This document shows, in pieces, positions 1 to 7,704 of a stretch of DNA of 64,000 nt. The number at the start of each line of letters is the position of its first letter. Within the stretch, counting starts at the first letter, position 1. The translations under genes and the position numbers were made by a program. Source of the DNA: Sulfurovum sp. (lineage in GTDB: Bacteria > Campylobacterota > Campylobacteria > Campylobacterales > Sulfurovaceae); contig JALTVI010000073.1 of the NCBI GenBank assembly GCA_027049035.1, positions 89,193 to 153,192 on the forward strand. The letters run 5' to 3'. Under the pieces are notes generated by a model. That model saw nothing but the letters and a program-made list of their open reading frames with translations, made no database searches and was not told the DNA's origin.

Positions 1-596
1 GGGTCTATGCCTTTGGGGCAGACGGCTGTACATTCGCCGCAGAGGGTACAGTCCCACACGCCGTTTTGCTGTACGGCATCAACAATGCTTTTGGGTTCGC
101 CTTCACGTTTGTCCACAGTGTAGCGGTAGGCGCGTGTGAGGGCGAACGGCCCGAGGAAGTCGGGATTGACGGCAAAGACGGGGCAGGCGGAGTAGCAGCT
201 GTCGCAGAGAATGCAGTCTGTCTGCTTCTCTGTCAGGTGCTCCTCTTTGGGGGTGAGTGCCGCTTCGGTGTAGCTGTGCAGCCAGGTTTGCCCCCTTTTG
301 AGAGTGGTTTTGGCACCGCTTTTGTCGACCTTGAGGTCACGCAGTACGGGGTGGTACTGCAGCGGTTCAACGACATCTCCGGGTTTGACCTTGTAGGAAC
401 AGGCAAGCTCCTCCCTGCCGTTGACGCGCACTGCACAGGTGCCGCAGACAGAGGCACGGCATCCCGCGGAGAAGGTCAGGGTGGCATCCTGAGTCTCCTT
501 GATGTAGACAAGGGCACTCAGAAGCGGTATCTCACCTGCAGGAAGCCTGTAGTTCTGGTGGGTGCCCGTTTCGCTTCTCAGAATGGAAATGATCAT
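1..596 (-). CDS. sdhB: Succinate dehydrogenase/fumarate reductase iron-sulfur subunit (partial, 3' end beyond window)
   Basis: This is the iron-sulfur subunit that carries electrons from the SdhA flavin towards the quinone-facing subunit. About 198 codons are visible; the C-terminus lies outside the window. The N-terminal ferredoxin domain shows the [2Fe-2S] cysteines in CRASVCGTC, followed by CILCDSCYSACPVF and CTLCGECTAVCPKG, the cysteine runs for the [4Fe-4S] and third cluster. The ATG at 596 overlaps the sdhA stop codon by 4 bp (ATGA), so the two are translationally coupled. The membrane or CCG-domain subunit would lie beyond position 1. Whether the enzyme runs as succinate dehydrogenase or fumarate reductase cannot be told from sequence. 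Confidence 0.93.
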   Translation of the reverse strand, partial: MIISILRSETGTHQNYRLPAGEIPLLSALVYIKETQDATLTFSAGCRASVCGTCAVRVNGREELACSYKVKPGDVVEPLQYHPVLRDLKVDKSGAKTTLKRGQTWLHSYTEAALTPKEEHLTEKQTDCILCDSCYSACPVFAVNPDFLGPFALTRAYRYTVDKREGEPKSIVDAVQQNGVWDCTLCGECTAVCPKGID

Positions 597-2212
597 GCTG
601 TCTCCTTCTTCCATTGTAGAACAATATGTTTCTTGAAGGCATCGCTCTCCTCTTCGAACCCGACTTTAAAGTGGGCCCCGCGGCTTTCATCGCGGGCTAT
701 GGCTGCTGAGATGATGGCGGGTGCCAGAAGCAGGGCATTTTTGAACTCGAGGAGTTCGATGAGGTTCTGGTTGTTGTTTCTGCTTTTGTCGCCGATACCC
801 ATCTGCTTCTGGGCCACCTGCATGGCGATAACCTCCTCAAGCGCTTCGTTGAGCTGATTGTTTTCTCTGACAATCCCCACTTTTTCATAAAAGAGTTCGC
901 CCAGCTTCTCCCGGTAGGTGTAGAAGCTCTCGCCACTCTCCTGTGCAAAAAGTGCTTTGATGGCTGCTTCATCCTTGCTGCGCTGTGCATCGTCAGCCGG
1001 TTTGGAACTGGCATAGACGGCATGCTTGAAGGCATTCTCACCCGCAAAACGCCCGAAAGCGGTGATCTCGAGCAGGGAGTTGCCCCCAAGGCGGTTGGCG
1101 CCGTGCACTTTGGCATTGGAGCATTCGCCTGCGGCAAAGCATCCTTTGATACCGTTTACCTCAAGGGCTCCGTCGACGTCGATGCCGCCCATGGAGTAGT
1201 GCGCGACGGGCTTGATGGGTATGAGTTCCTTTGCCGGGTCTACATGTTCGTGTATTTTGCAGAGTTCCACCTCCTGTGGCAGCAGCTCCATCAGTTTTGC
1301 TTCTCCTAAATGACGTACATCGAGAAAGACCCGCTGCCCCTCTTTCATCTGCATAAAGATCGCCCGTGCCACTTCATCGCGCGGCTTGAGTTCATCGACG
1401 AAGCGCTCCCCGGCTTCATTGACCAGGTATCCGCCTTCGCCCCTGGCACTCTCGGAGACCAGGATGCAGGAGTGTTTGAGCGCGGTAGGGTGAAACTGCA
1501 CGAACTCCATGTCACTCACCGCACCGCCTGCACGCAGCACCGCGGCAATCCCGTCACCGGTGGCACCATACATGTTGGTGGTGAAACCGTGGTAGATGCT
1601 GCCGTAGCCTCCCGTAGCGATGACGACCGATTTGGCATCGACCTGTTTGACCTCTCCGCTTCGTATATCGAGAAAGGTGGCACCCTTGACGGTATCATCG
1701 GGTACGATGAGGTTGAGCAGAAAGTGCTCATCGAGAAAATCGACACCCTCTTTCAGGCAGGTGTCATAAAGGGTATGCAGCAGCTTCAGCCCCGTATAGT
1801 CCTGGGCATAGCAGGCGCGTTTGGCGGAGGCGCCGCCCATTTGGCGCTGGGCGATAGAGCGGGTAGCGGGTAGCGGGTAGCGGGTAGAATCGTTTTCTCT
1901 CTCTAGTCTGGAAAAGGGCATACCGAGGGTTTCGAGCCATTCGATAGTTTTTGGGGCATCGGCGCACATCTGACGGACCATATCCTCATCGCAGAGGCCG
2001 TGGGCGGACTTGATCGTGTCGGCGATATGCAGCGAGACATGGTCTTCTTCCACATTGCCAAGGGCGGCGTTCATCCCTCCCTGTGCCATGGAGGTTTGGG
2101 AGTTTGTGGGGTACATTTTGCCGACAACCAGTACCGATGCCCCTGCCTCCTTGGCGGCAAGTGCGGCACTGAGGCCGGCACCGCCGGAACCGATAACCAG
2201 CACATCTACCAT
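593..2212 (-). CDS. sdhA: Succinate dehydrogenase/fumarate reductase flavoprotein subunit with heptamer insertion
   Basis: This is the FAD subunit (539 aa) that interconverts succinate and fumarate. The dinucleotide fold is at residues 6-20 (GSGGAGLSAA). Substrate-site motifs are present: FVQFHPTA, SARGEGGYL, HYSMGG and HGANRLGGNS. There is no Tat signal, so the subunit should face the cytoplasm. Two oddities stand out. At the site where E. coli SdhA has SHTVSAQGG, with the His that binds FAD covalently, this protein has SQTSMAQGG (Gln39), so FAD is probably not bound through that His. Residues about 104-120 contain an extra loop (STRYPLPATR at 109-118) encoded by tandem heptamers; E. coli SdhA has about 12 fewer residues there. 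The start at 2212 has AGGAG upstream, inside a hairpin. Confidence 0.93.
   Translation of the reverse strand: MVDVLVIGSGGAGLSAALAAKEAGASVLVVGKMYPTNSQTSMAQGGMNAALGNVEEDHVSLHIADTIKSAHGLCDEDMVRQMCADAPKTIEWLETLGMPFSRLERENDSTRYPLPATRSIAQRQMGGASAKRACYAQDYTGLKLLHTLYDTCLKEGVDFLDEHFLLNLIVPDDTVKGATFLDIRSGEVKQVDAKSVVIATGGYGSIYHGFTTNMYGATGDGIAAVLRAGGAVSDMEFVQFHPTALKHSCILVSESARGEGGYLVNEAGERFVDELKPRDEVARAIFMQMKEGQRVFLDVRHLGEAKLMELLPQEVELCKIHEHVDPAKELIPIKPVAHYSMGGIDVDGALEVNGIKGCFAAGECSNAKVHGANRLGGNSLLEITAFGRFAGENAFKHAVYASSKPADDAQRSKDEAAIKALFAQESGESFYTYREKLGELFYEKVGIVRENNQLNEALEEVIAMQVAQKQMGIGDKSRNNNQNLIELLEFKNALLLAPAIISAAIARDESRGAHFKVGFEEESDAFKKHIVLQWKKETA
1854..1888. repeat. In-frame heptamer array inside sdhA (GGGTAGC x4-5)
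   Basis: Three GGGTAGC units and one GGGTAGA occupy 1861-1888, preceded by a degenerate unit ATAGAGC at 1854-1860. The array keeps the sdhA frame open and encodes the STRYPLPATR loop. The unit, read on the other strand as TACCCGC, is the same as that in the array just upstream of mnmG near 58.1 kb. Confidence 0.9.
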
Positions 2213-2213
2213 G

Positions 2214-2292
2214 AAACACTCCTGTGGAGTGTTTTAAGTGAGGAGGTAGGAGGTAGGAGGTAGGAGTTTTGGTATGCGTTGCTTTGCAACGC
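2214..2292. repeat. Composite heptamer element between hprA-like gene and sdhA
   Basis: Reading the plus strand, the element has four parts. A 9-bp inverted repeat AAACACTCC/GGAGTGTTT (2214-2222 and 2226-2234, loop TGT) lies just upstream of the sdhA start. Then come one AAGTGAG and three GAGGTAG heptamers (2236-2263). The box AGTTTTGGTATGC follows (2265-2277), and then a 7-bp hairpin GCGTTGC-TTT-GCAACGC (2276-2292). The first hairpin contains the AGGAG Shine-Dalgarno of sdhA on the minus strand. Confidence 0.85.
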
Positions 2293-2314
2293 TACTATCA
2301 TATTTTGGCTCATC

Positions 2315-3259
2315 TTACTTTGTGTTCTCCAGATAGGTTTTGATGTTCTCTACGATGCCCTGCAGCAGGCGTTTTCTCGATTCGATGCTGGTCCAGGCGA
2401 TATGCGGGGTGATGAGCAGGCGCTCTTTGTGTTCAACCTGCATCAGACGGCTCTCCATATCGATGGGTTCCTTTTCAAGTACATCCAGTCCGGCGTAGAT
2501 CTCTCTGCGGTCGAGTTCGTAGGCAAGGTCGGTCTCGTTGACGATACCGCCTCTGCCAAGGTTGAGAAGAATGGCTTTCTCTTTGAGCATAGGCAGGTTC
2601 ACTTCGTTGATCAGACCGTAGGTGCGGTCGGTCAGGGGTGCGTGGATGGAGATGACATCGCTGGTGCTCAGCAGCACATCGAGCGGCTGGTGGATGTAGG
2701 GGTGGCCGGTGTTCTCTCCGCTGGTGGAGTGGTAGGTGACCGCAGCACCGAACGCGGTAGCAACTTTGGCTACCTCCTGCCCGATGGCACCCATACCGAT
2801 GATACCCCACTTCCTTCCCCGCAGTTCATGAAACGGGTGGGTGAGGTCGGTAAAGAGCCCGGACATGCTCCATACCCCTGTCTGGACCGCGGCATCATAG
2901 TATTTGAGATGTTCCATCAGGTAGAAGAGCATCGCAAAGGTGTGCTGCACTACAGATGGCGTGGAGTAGCCTGCAACATTCTTGACGACGATGCCAAGTG
3001 CCTGTGCTGCTTCAAGGTCGACATTGTTCATACCTGTCGCTGCAATACAGACAAGCTCCAGGTGCGGCGCCTGCGCCATTATCTCTTTAGTGAGCACGAC
3101 TTTGTTGCTGATGACGATATGCGCGTTACGGATCGCCTCTGCGGTCTCGTCGGGCAGGGTGTTTTTGTATTGGGTGACATCTCCGAAGCGTTCGAGCACA
3201 CTCAGGTCGAGGTCGGCTCCCAGGGTTTCGGTATCGAGTATGACGATCTGTCTGCGCAT
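2315..3259 (-). CDS. D-2-hydroxyacid dehydrogenase (NAD-dependent, hydroxypyruvate/glycerate type)
   Basis: This 314-residue protein belongs to the D-isomer-specific 2-hydroxyacid dehydrogenase family, which reduces 2-oxoacids such as hydroxypyruvate with NAD(P)H. The NAD-binding Rossmann motif GMGAIGQEV sits at residues 155-163. The substrate-binding Arg is in LNLGRGGIVNE and the catalytic His in TPHIAWTSIESR near residue 284; the acidic partner lies in LDVLEKEP. Length and domain order are normal. A good AGGAG lies before the ATG at 3259, one base after the yjbQ stop, so it is the third gene of a purT-yjbQ-hprA-like run. Exact substrate is not decidable; glycerate dehydrogenase (hprA) is the usual annotation in this lineage. 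Confidence 0.88.
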   Translation of the reverse strand: MRRQIVILDTETLGADLDLSVLERFGDVTQYKNTLPDETAEAIRNAHIVISNKVVLTKEIMAQAPHLELVCIAATGMNNVDLEAAQALGIVVKNVAGYSTPSVVQHTFAMLFYLMEHLKYYDAAVQTGVWSMSGLFTDLTHPFHELRGRKWGIIGMGAIGQEVAKVATAFGAAVTYHSTSGENTGHPYIHQPLDVLLSTSDVISIHAPLTDRTYGLINEVNLPMLKEKAILLNLGRGGIVNETDLAYELDRREIYAGLDVLEKEPIDMESRLMQVEHKERLLITPHIAWTSIESRKRLLQGIVENIKTYLENTK

Positions 3260-3260
3260 A

Positions 3261-3677
3261 TCATGCTCCTTGCAGTGTAATGATGAGTTTTCGGCTTCCG
3301 GCGTAGTTGCGGTGTTCGCAAAGGTAGATCCCCTGCCATATGCCTAAGTTTAGTTTACCGTGTGTAAGGGGAATTGTCAATTCGGTGCCAAGCAGCATGT
3401 TCTTCAGATGGGCGGGCATATCGTCGCTGCCCTCCAGGGTATGCTCAAAACGGGGATAGCTTTCGGGGATGAGATCATTCAGAAAGGTCTCCGCATCGCT
3501 GCGTACGGTCGGATCGGCATTTTCGTTCAGACAGAGCGAAGCGCTCGTGTGCTGCAAAAAGAGGTGAGCCAGGCCGGTCTGCACACTGCCATCAAACAGC
3601 GCCTCCACCTTTGCGGTAATCAGGTGCATGCCGCGTGGCATCGGAGGGAGGGAGAGGGTGTACTGTTTAACGGTCAT
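3261..3677 (-). CDS. yjbQ: YjbQ/UPF0047 family protein
   Basis: This is a 138-residue protein of the YjbQ (UPF0047, secondary thiamine-phosphate synthase) family. Family-typical segments are [32 protein letters not shown] and [13 protein letters not shown], which carry the conserved His and acidic residues. E. coli YjbQ has weak thiamine phosphate synthase activity, but the true cellular role of the family is unsettled. The start overlaps the 3' end of purT by 11 bp and the stop is one base from the next gene, so it is co-transcribed with both neighbours. Confidence 0.88.
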   Translation of the reverse strand: MTVKQYTLSLPPMPRGMHLITAKVEALFDGSVQTGLAHLFLQHTSASLCLNENADPTVRSDAETFLNDLIPESYPRFEHTLEGSDDMPAHLKNMLLGTELTIPLTHGKLNLGIWQGIYLCEHRNYAGSRKLIITLQGA

Positions 3678-4833
3678 CGATACGCGATACGATATCGGTC
3701 GCTTTGGCTTTGGCAGCTTCTACATCCTCATCGAGCACGAGGCTTACAGCCATACGTCGGCCCACATGTGATTCGGGCTTACCGAAGACACGCACGAAGC
3801 TCTTTTCGTCAAAGGCGTCATCGGGGATCTCCAGTACCGGTGCATGGCTCTCGTGCTTTGCCTTGTAGGCACCGCAGGCACCTGCACCGTAGGTGGTAAA
3901 GGCCAGCGGCAGCCCCAGTACGGCACGCACATGCAGGGCAAATTCGCTCTGGCTCTGGGTGATGAGAGTGACCATGCCGGTATCGTGCGGGCGCGGGGAG
4001 AGTTCGGAGAAGTAGACCTCTTCGCCCTTGACAAAGAATTCCACGCCGAAGATACCGCGACCGCCAAGGCCGTCGGTAACCGCTTTGGCGATCTCTTTGG
4101 CTTTTTGTAGTGCTGCGTCACTCATTGTCATCGGCTGCCAGGAGAGGATGAAATCACCGTCCTGCTGGATGTGGCCTATGGGGTCGCAGAAGACCGTACC
4201 GGTTTCGTTGCGCACGGTAAGCAGGGTGATCTCGTAGTCGAAAGGAATAAACTCTTCGACGATCAGTTCGCTCGCATCGCCGCGCGCCTCCTTGGCGATC
4301 TCCCACGATTTTTCGATGTCATCAGGGGTTTTGGCGATGCTCTGTCCATGTCCTGAAGAACTCATTACCGGCTTGATGACGCACGGAAAGCCCATGCGCT
4401 CCGCCGCAGCCTTAAGCCCCTCCAGCGAGGTGACAAACTCATACTTTGAGGTCTTCAGCCCAAGCTCTTCTGCGGCAAAGACACGGATGTTCTTTCGGTT
4501 CATCGTCTTGTTGACCGCTTCTGCGTTGGGGATAACATGGTAGCCGCGCTTTTCCGCTTCAAAGAGTGCGGTGATGGAGATAGCTTCCACTTCGGGCAGA
4601 ATGTAGCTTGGCTTCTCTTTTTCGATGAGTTCGAGTACAGCTGCTTCGTTTTGCATGTCGATGGCGTAGCTTCGGTTGGCTACCAGGTGGGCTGGCGCGT
4701 TTTCATACTTGTCTACGGCGATCACTTCGATGCCAAGGCGCTGTGCTTCGATGGCGACCTCTTTGCCAAGCTCTCCGGAGCCAAGCAGCATGATCTTTGT
4801 GCTGTTTTGTTGCAGGGGTGCGGTAAATGTCAT
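3667..4833 (-). CDS. purT: Formate-dependent phosphoribosylglycinamide formyltransferase
   Basis: PurT makes formyl-GAR from GAR, formate and ATP in purine synthesis, without folate. The 388-residue protein shows the ATP-grasp layout: an N-terminal preATP-grasp segment with [12 protein letters not shown], the ATP-binding segment with [15 protein letters not shown], and a C-terminal part with [20 protein letters not shown] and [10 protein letters not shown]. Length is normal. A folate-dependent PurN is encoded 2 kb away (6791-7366), so both routes to formyl-GAR are present. It is the first gene of a three-gene minus-strand run. The 138 bases upstream, down to the rpsU stop, hold short hairpins but no gene. 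Confidence 0.95.
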   Translation of the reverse strand: MTFTAPLQQNSTKIMLLGSGELGKEVAIEAQRLGIEVIAVDKYENAPAHLVANRSYAIDMQNEAAVLELIEKEKPSYILPEVEAISITALFEAEKRGYHVIPNAEAVNKTMNRKNIRVFAAEELGLKTSKYEFVTSLEGLKAAAERMGFPCVIKPVMSSSGHGQSIAKTPDDIEKSWEIAKEARGDASELIVEEFIPFDYEITLLTVRNETGTVFCDPIGHIQQDGDFILSWQPMTMSDAALQKAKEIAKAVTDGLGGRGIFGVEFFVKGEEVYFSELSPRPHDTGMVTLITQSQSEFALHVRAVLGLPLAFTTYGAGACGAYKAKHESHAPVLEIPDDAFDEKSFVRVFGKPESHVGRRMAVSLVLDEDVEAAKAKATDIVSRIDDR

Positions 4834-4945
4834 GGTATACCCTTTGAAAAATAGATGGAGCTATTTTATCGAAAAGTTGGCTAAGGTGTAATGAGTTTTG
4901 GGGAAAGTTTGGGTGTGGTAAGGTAAAAAGTCGCTTCGAGTGACA

Positions 4946-4982
4946 GGGCGAAAGCCCCGTCCAAGACCGGATTACAGTCTTG
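4946..4982. terminator. Possible rpsU terminator hairpins
   Basis: Downstream of the rpsU stop (minus strand) lie a GGGC-GAAA-GCCC hairpin (4946-4957) and a CAAGAC/GTCTTG pair (4962-4967 with 4977-4982) that overlaps the rpsU 3' end. A T-run is not obvious, so factor-independent termination is only a guess. Confidence 0.35.
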
Positions 4983-5184
4983 ACTCGTATCTTCTGAGCA
5001 TGAAGAGTTTCTTGAGGATCTTTTTGCGGGTAGCGATCTTCTCTTTCTTTCTTCTTTCAGTCGGCTTCTCGTAGTACTGTCGCGCTCTGGCTTCAGTGAC
5101 GATGAGGTTTCTGTCGCACTGTCTTTTGAATTTTCTGTACGCGTCATCAAAAGAGTCACGTGGTGTAAGCTTGATTCCTGGCAT
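4972..5184 (-). CDS. rpsU: 30S ribosomal protein S21
   Basis: This is a 70-residue basic protein of the small ribosomal subunit. It begins [19 protein letters not shown] and has the family's central RKFKRQCD segment and the arginine/lysine-rich tail. In Campylobacterota rpsU usually stands alone, and it does here, divergent from nnr. A TATAAT-like -10 on the minus strand at 5258-5253 and a good Shine-Dalgarno precede it. Confidence 0.95.
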   Translation of the reverse strand: MPGIKLTPRDSFDDAYRKFKRQCDRNLIVTEARARQYYEKPTERRKKEKIATRKKILKKLFMLRRYESRL

Positions 5185-5252
5185 TAAGGCTCACCCCCTT
5201 CCTGTTCAAAATTTCTCCGTGCAGTGATGCAGGAGAGGAAACAAAGTGGCGA

Positions 5253-5258
5253 ATTATA
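5253..5258 (-). promoter_or_regulatory. Candidate -10 box for rpsU
   Basis: The plus strand reads ATTATA, giving TATAAT on the minus strand about 70 bases upstream of the rpsU ATG, followed by an A/T-rich upstream tract. This is a sequence match only. Confidence 0.5.
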
Positions 5259-5311
5259 GCGCAATTTTTTTAAGATTTTCCGATATGGCTGCAAGAGTGC
5301 TCTATTTTTGG

Positions 5312-5320
5312 TATGATAAT
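5312..5320 (+). promoter_or_regulatory. Candidate -10 box for nnr
   Basis: The stretch TATGATAAT lies 30 bases upstream of the nnr ATG and offers a TATGAT or GATAAT -10 hexamer preceded by T-rich sequence, as is common in Campylobacterota promoters. Confidence 0.4.
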
Positions 5321-5349
5321 AAAAGAACTTCCCTAAAAGCGAGGCTGCA

Positions 5350-6759
5350 ATGCAGAGACTTTTTCAATCGTGTTACGAGATGGACAGACGCTGTTACGAA
5401 GCGTACGGGCTGAGTGAAGATATTTTGATGGAGCATGCCGCAAGAGGGATGGCCGAAGCGATCAGAGAGCGGTTTGAAAAGGGCGCTTCGGTTTTCATCG
5501 CCTGCGGTCCCGGCAACAACGGCGGCGACGGGCTGGTGCTGGCACGCCAGCTTCACGGCGACTACCATGTGTCGGTTTTTCTGCCGATGGGAGCGAAATC
5601 GCCGATGGCAAAACTCCAGCTTGAACGCGCTCTAAAGATTGGCATAACGCCCTGCGAGGAGGTGGAAGATGCCGATGTGGTCGTCGACGCGCTCTTTGGC
5701 GCGGGGCTCAACCGTGAGCTTGACGATACCACGCAGAAGCTGCTGCACAAACTCAATGCACTTAAAGGCTTCAAACTTGCCTGCGATGTGCCGACCGGTG
5801 TGGGGAGTGACGGCAGACTGATGCCCTTTGCATTCGAGGCGGAGCTTACGGTGACGATGGGCGCGCTCAAAGAGGCGCTCTATCTTGACGCGGCAAAAGA
5901 TGCGGTAGGAGAGATCCTCTGTGTGGACCTTGGCGTAGCACGCGAAAAGTATGAAATGCCCAGCCGTGCCTTTGTGCTTGAAGCGGATGACCTCAGGCTG
6001 CCTTCCCGCCGCAAAGCCGATGCGCACAAGGGCACCTTCGGCCATGCAGCGTTGCTCTGCGGAGAGAAAGAGGGGGCGGGTATCATCGCCGCCACGGCGG
6101 CCAGCCGCTTTGGCGCAGGGCTGACGACGCTAGTGGTGCATGAAAAAGTTTCCCCGCCGCCCTTTTTGATGCACGCTACCGATGTACCTCATACCGCTAC
6201 GGCGATGGCAGTAGGCATGGGGCTTGGCAACCACTTCGAAGCGGAGTTTTTGCAAAAACAGGTGATATCAAGCCACCTTCCCATAGTACTGGATGCCGAT
6301 GCCTTCTACTCGGAGGCGCTGCTTGGTATTTTGGAGCAGAAAGCGCGCGAAGTGGTCATCACCCCGCACCCCAAAGAGTTTACCGTGCTGTGGGAGAAAC
6401 TCACAGGCGAAAAGCTCAGTGTCGAAGAGGTGCAGCAGCACCGCTTTGAGGTGGTACGCCGCTTCAACGCCCACTATCTGCACGTGACACTGCTGCTCAA
6501 AGGGGCCAATATGCTTATTGCCCAGGAGGAGCAGCTTTTTGTCAACCCGCTTGGCACTTCGGTGCTGAGCAAAGGGGGCAGCGGTGATGTGCTCTCGGGG
6601 CTCATCGTCTCCCTGCTGGCACAAGGTTACACCGGGCTTGATGCAGCCATTCACGGCTCACTGGCACTGACTGCAGCAGCGGATCGATTTGAGGGAGCAA
6701 GCTATGCGCTGCTGCCCACGGATTTGATAGATGCTGTGGCGGGTTTAGAGCAAAAGTAG
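5350..6759 (+). CDS. nnr: Bifunctional NAD(P)H-hydrate repair enzyme (epimerase + dehydratase)
   Basis: This 469-residue enzyme repairs damaged NAD(P)H. The N-terminal half (about 1-210) is the YjeF_N epimerase domain with the phosphate-binding GPGNNGGDG at 53-61 and VVDALFGAG; the C-terminal half (about 220-469) is the ADP-dependent (S)-NAD(P)H-hydrate dehydratase with HKGTFGHAALLCG, ITPHPKEF and the ATP-site motif SKGGSGDVLSG. Both halves have their key residues and the fused length is typical. It starts a plus-strand run with purN, 31 bases downstream. Confidence 0.93.
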   Translation: MQRLFQSCYEMDRRCYEAYGLSEDILMEHAARGMAEAIRERFEKGASVFIACGPGNNGGDGLVLARQLHGDYHVSVFLPMGAKSPMAKLQLERALKIGITPCEEVEDADVVVDALFGAGLNRELDDTTQKLLHKLNALKGFKLACDVPTGVGSDGRLMPFAFEAELTVTMGALKEALYLDAAKDAVGEILCVDLGVAREKYEMPSRAFVLEADDLRLPSRRKADAHKGTFGHAALLCGEKEGAGIIAATAASRFGAGLTTLVVHEKVSPPPFLMHATDVPHTATAMAVGMGLGNHFEAEFLQKQVISSHLPIVLDADAFYSEALLGILEQKAREVVITPHPKEFTVLWEKLTGEKLSVEEVQQHRFEVVRRFNAHYLHVTLLLKGANMLIAQEEQLFVNPLGTSVLSKGGSGDVLSGLIVSLLAQGYTGLDAAIHGSLALTAAADRFEGASYALLPTDLIDAVAGLEQK

Positions 6760-6790
6760 AGTACAATAGCATTAAAAAAAGGCTTTCAGT

Positions 6791-7366
6791 GTGGCAGCAG
6801 AAAAACGTATTGCGGTACTTTTCAGTGGTAAGGGAACCAATTTTGCATATATCGTTGAAAGGCTGCACAAAGTACATCTGGAGGTAGCGGTTGCGCTAAC
6901 GAACAACCCGAATGCCGAAGGAACAGCTGTCGCCAAAGCAGCCGGCATACCGTTGGAGATTGTTGATGCAAAGCAGTTTGATAGCCGCGAAGCGTTCGAT
7001 GAAGAAGTAGTACGTCGGCTAAAGCACTACCGGCCTGATTTGACGGTGCTTGCCGGCTTCATGCGTATTCTCACACCAACCTTTACCGATGCCATTCGTG
7101 CGATCAATCTGCATCCCTCCCTACTGCCACGTCATAAGGGACTTCGCGCGATAGAACGAAGCTATGAGGATACATTTCCCGAAGGGGGTGTTTCGGTACA
7201 CTGGGTCACTTCCGAACTTGATGGCGGAGAGATCATCGTGCAAAAGAGGGTTGCCAAGGCGGGGCTTGATTTTGAAACGTATGAAAGCAAAATCCGGCAG
7301 ATAGAAAAAGAGGCGCTGAGTGAAGCGATTTTACAGGTTTTAAAGGAGGCAGATGATGAAAAATGA
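6791..7366 (+). CDS. purN: Phosphoribosylglycinamide formyltransferase (folate-dependent)
   Basis: PurN transfers a formyl group from 10-formyl-THF to GAR. The 191-residue protein begins at a GTG and carries the phosphate loop LFSGKGTNFAYIVE, the signature NLHPSLLPRHKG with the catalytic Asn-His, and VHWVTSELDGGEII with the conserved Asp. The last bases overlap the next membrane-protein gene by 14 bp, so the two are coupled. It is functionally redundant with purT at 3667-4833. Confidence 0.94.
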   Translation: MAAEKRIAVLFSGKGTNFAYIVERLHKVHLEVAVALTNNPNAEGTAVAKAAGIPLEIVDAKQFDSREAFDEEVVRRLKHYRPDLTVLAGFMRILTPTFTDAIRAINLHPSLLPRHKGLRAIERSYEDTFPEGGVSVHWVTSELDGGEIIVQKRVAKAGLDFETYESKIRQIEKEALSEAILQVLKEADDEK

Positions 7367-7697
7367 TGAAAAACTGCGTTACTACAGCGATGCCGAGAAT
7401 ACCAAAGGTGCCTACTTTCTCTTTGTGGGGCTTCAGGTCGTACTGCTGCTGGTCGTTTACGCCTTTGTATACACCTCACTTGTGGCGGTCAAACTGGCCA
7501 TTGCGAAGTACCATCTGACATTCATGGCCTATCTGCCGGTGGTATTCGTACTCTTTGGCTACCCTGTTGTGCTCTACAAGACCCGTCTGATGTTCCGCAA
7601 AAACAGACGCCTGCGTGCCACGGCGTGGATGCTTGGCTGGGCGGCGGTGTTCATTGTCTTTCTCTATGCCTTTGTGGTGCAGCTGGTAGGAAGCTGA
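7353..7697 (+). CDS. Small integral membrane protein, unknown function
   Basis: This 114-residue protein has a charged N-terminus (about 20 residues), a first membrane segment at about 21-45, a second at about 58-76, a basic loop (KTRLMFRKNRRLRA), and a third segment at about 91-112. I do not recognise a family. It overlaps the end of purN and ends 7 bases before the MATE transporter gene, which suggests co-expression with that exporter. The ORF is well supported by position and codon use. Confidence 0.7.
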   Translation: MMKNDEKLRYYSDAENTKGAYFLFVGLQVVLLLVVYAFVYTSLVAVKLAIAKYHLTFMAYLPVVFVLFGYPVVLYKTRLMFRKNRRLRATAWMLGWAAVFIVFLYAFVVQLVGS

Positions 7698-7704
7698 ACC
7701 GGCC

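Noticed and set aside
66..857. A 263-codon plus-strand frame at the window start
   Set aside because: It is antisense to sdhB and sdhA, which have clear cysteine motifs and flavin-site residues.
4890..4905. A further copy of the AGTTTTGG box (ATGAGTTTTGGGG)
   Set aside because: No heptamers lie beside it and the GGTATGC part and hairpin are missing; a chance match is likely.
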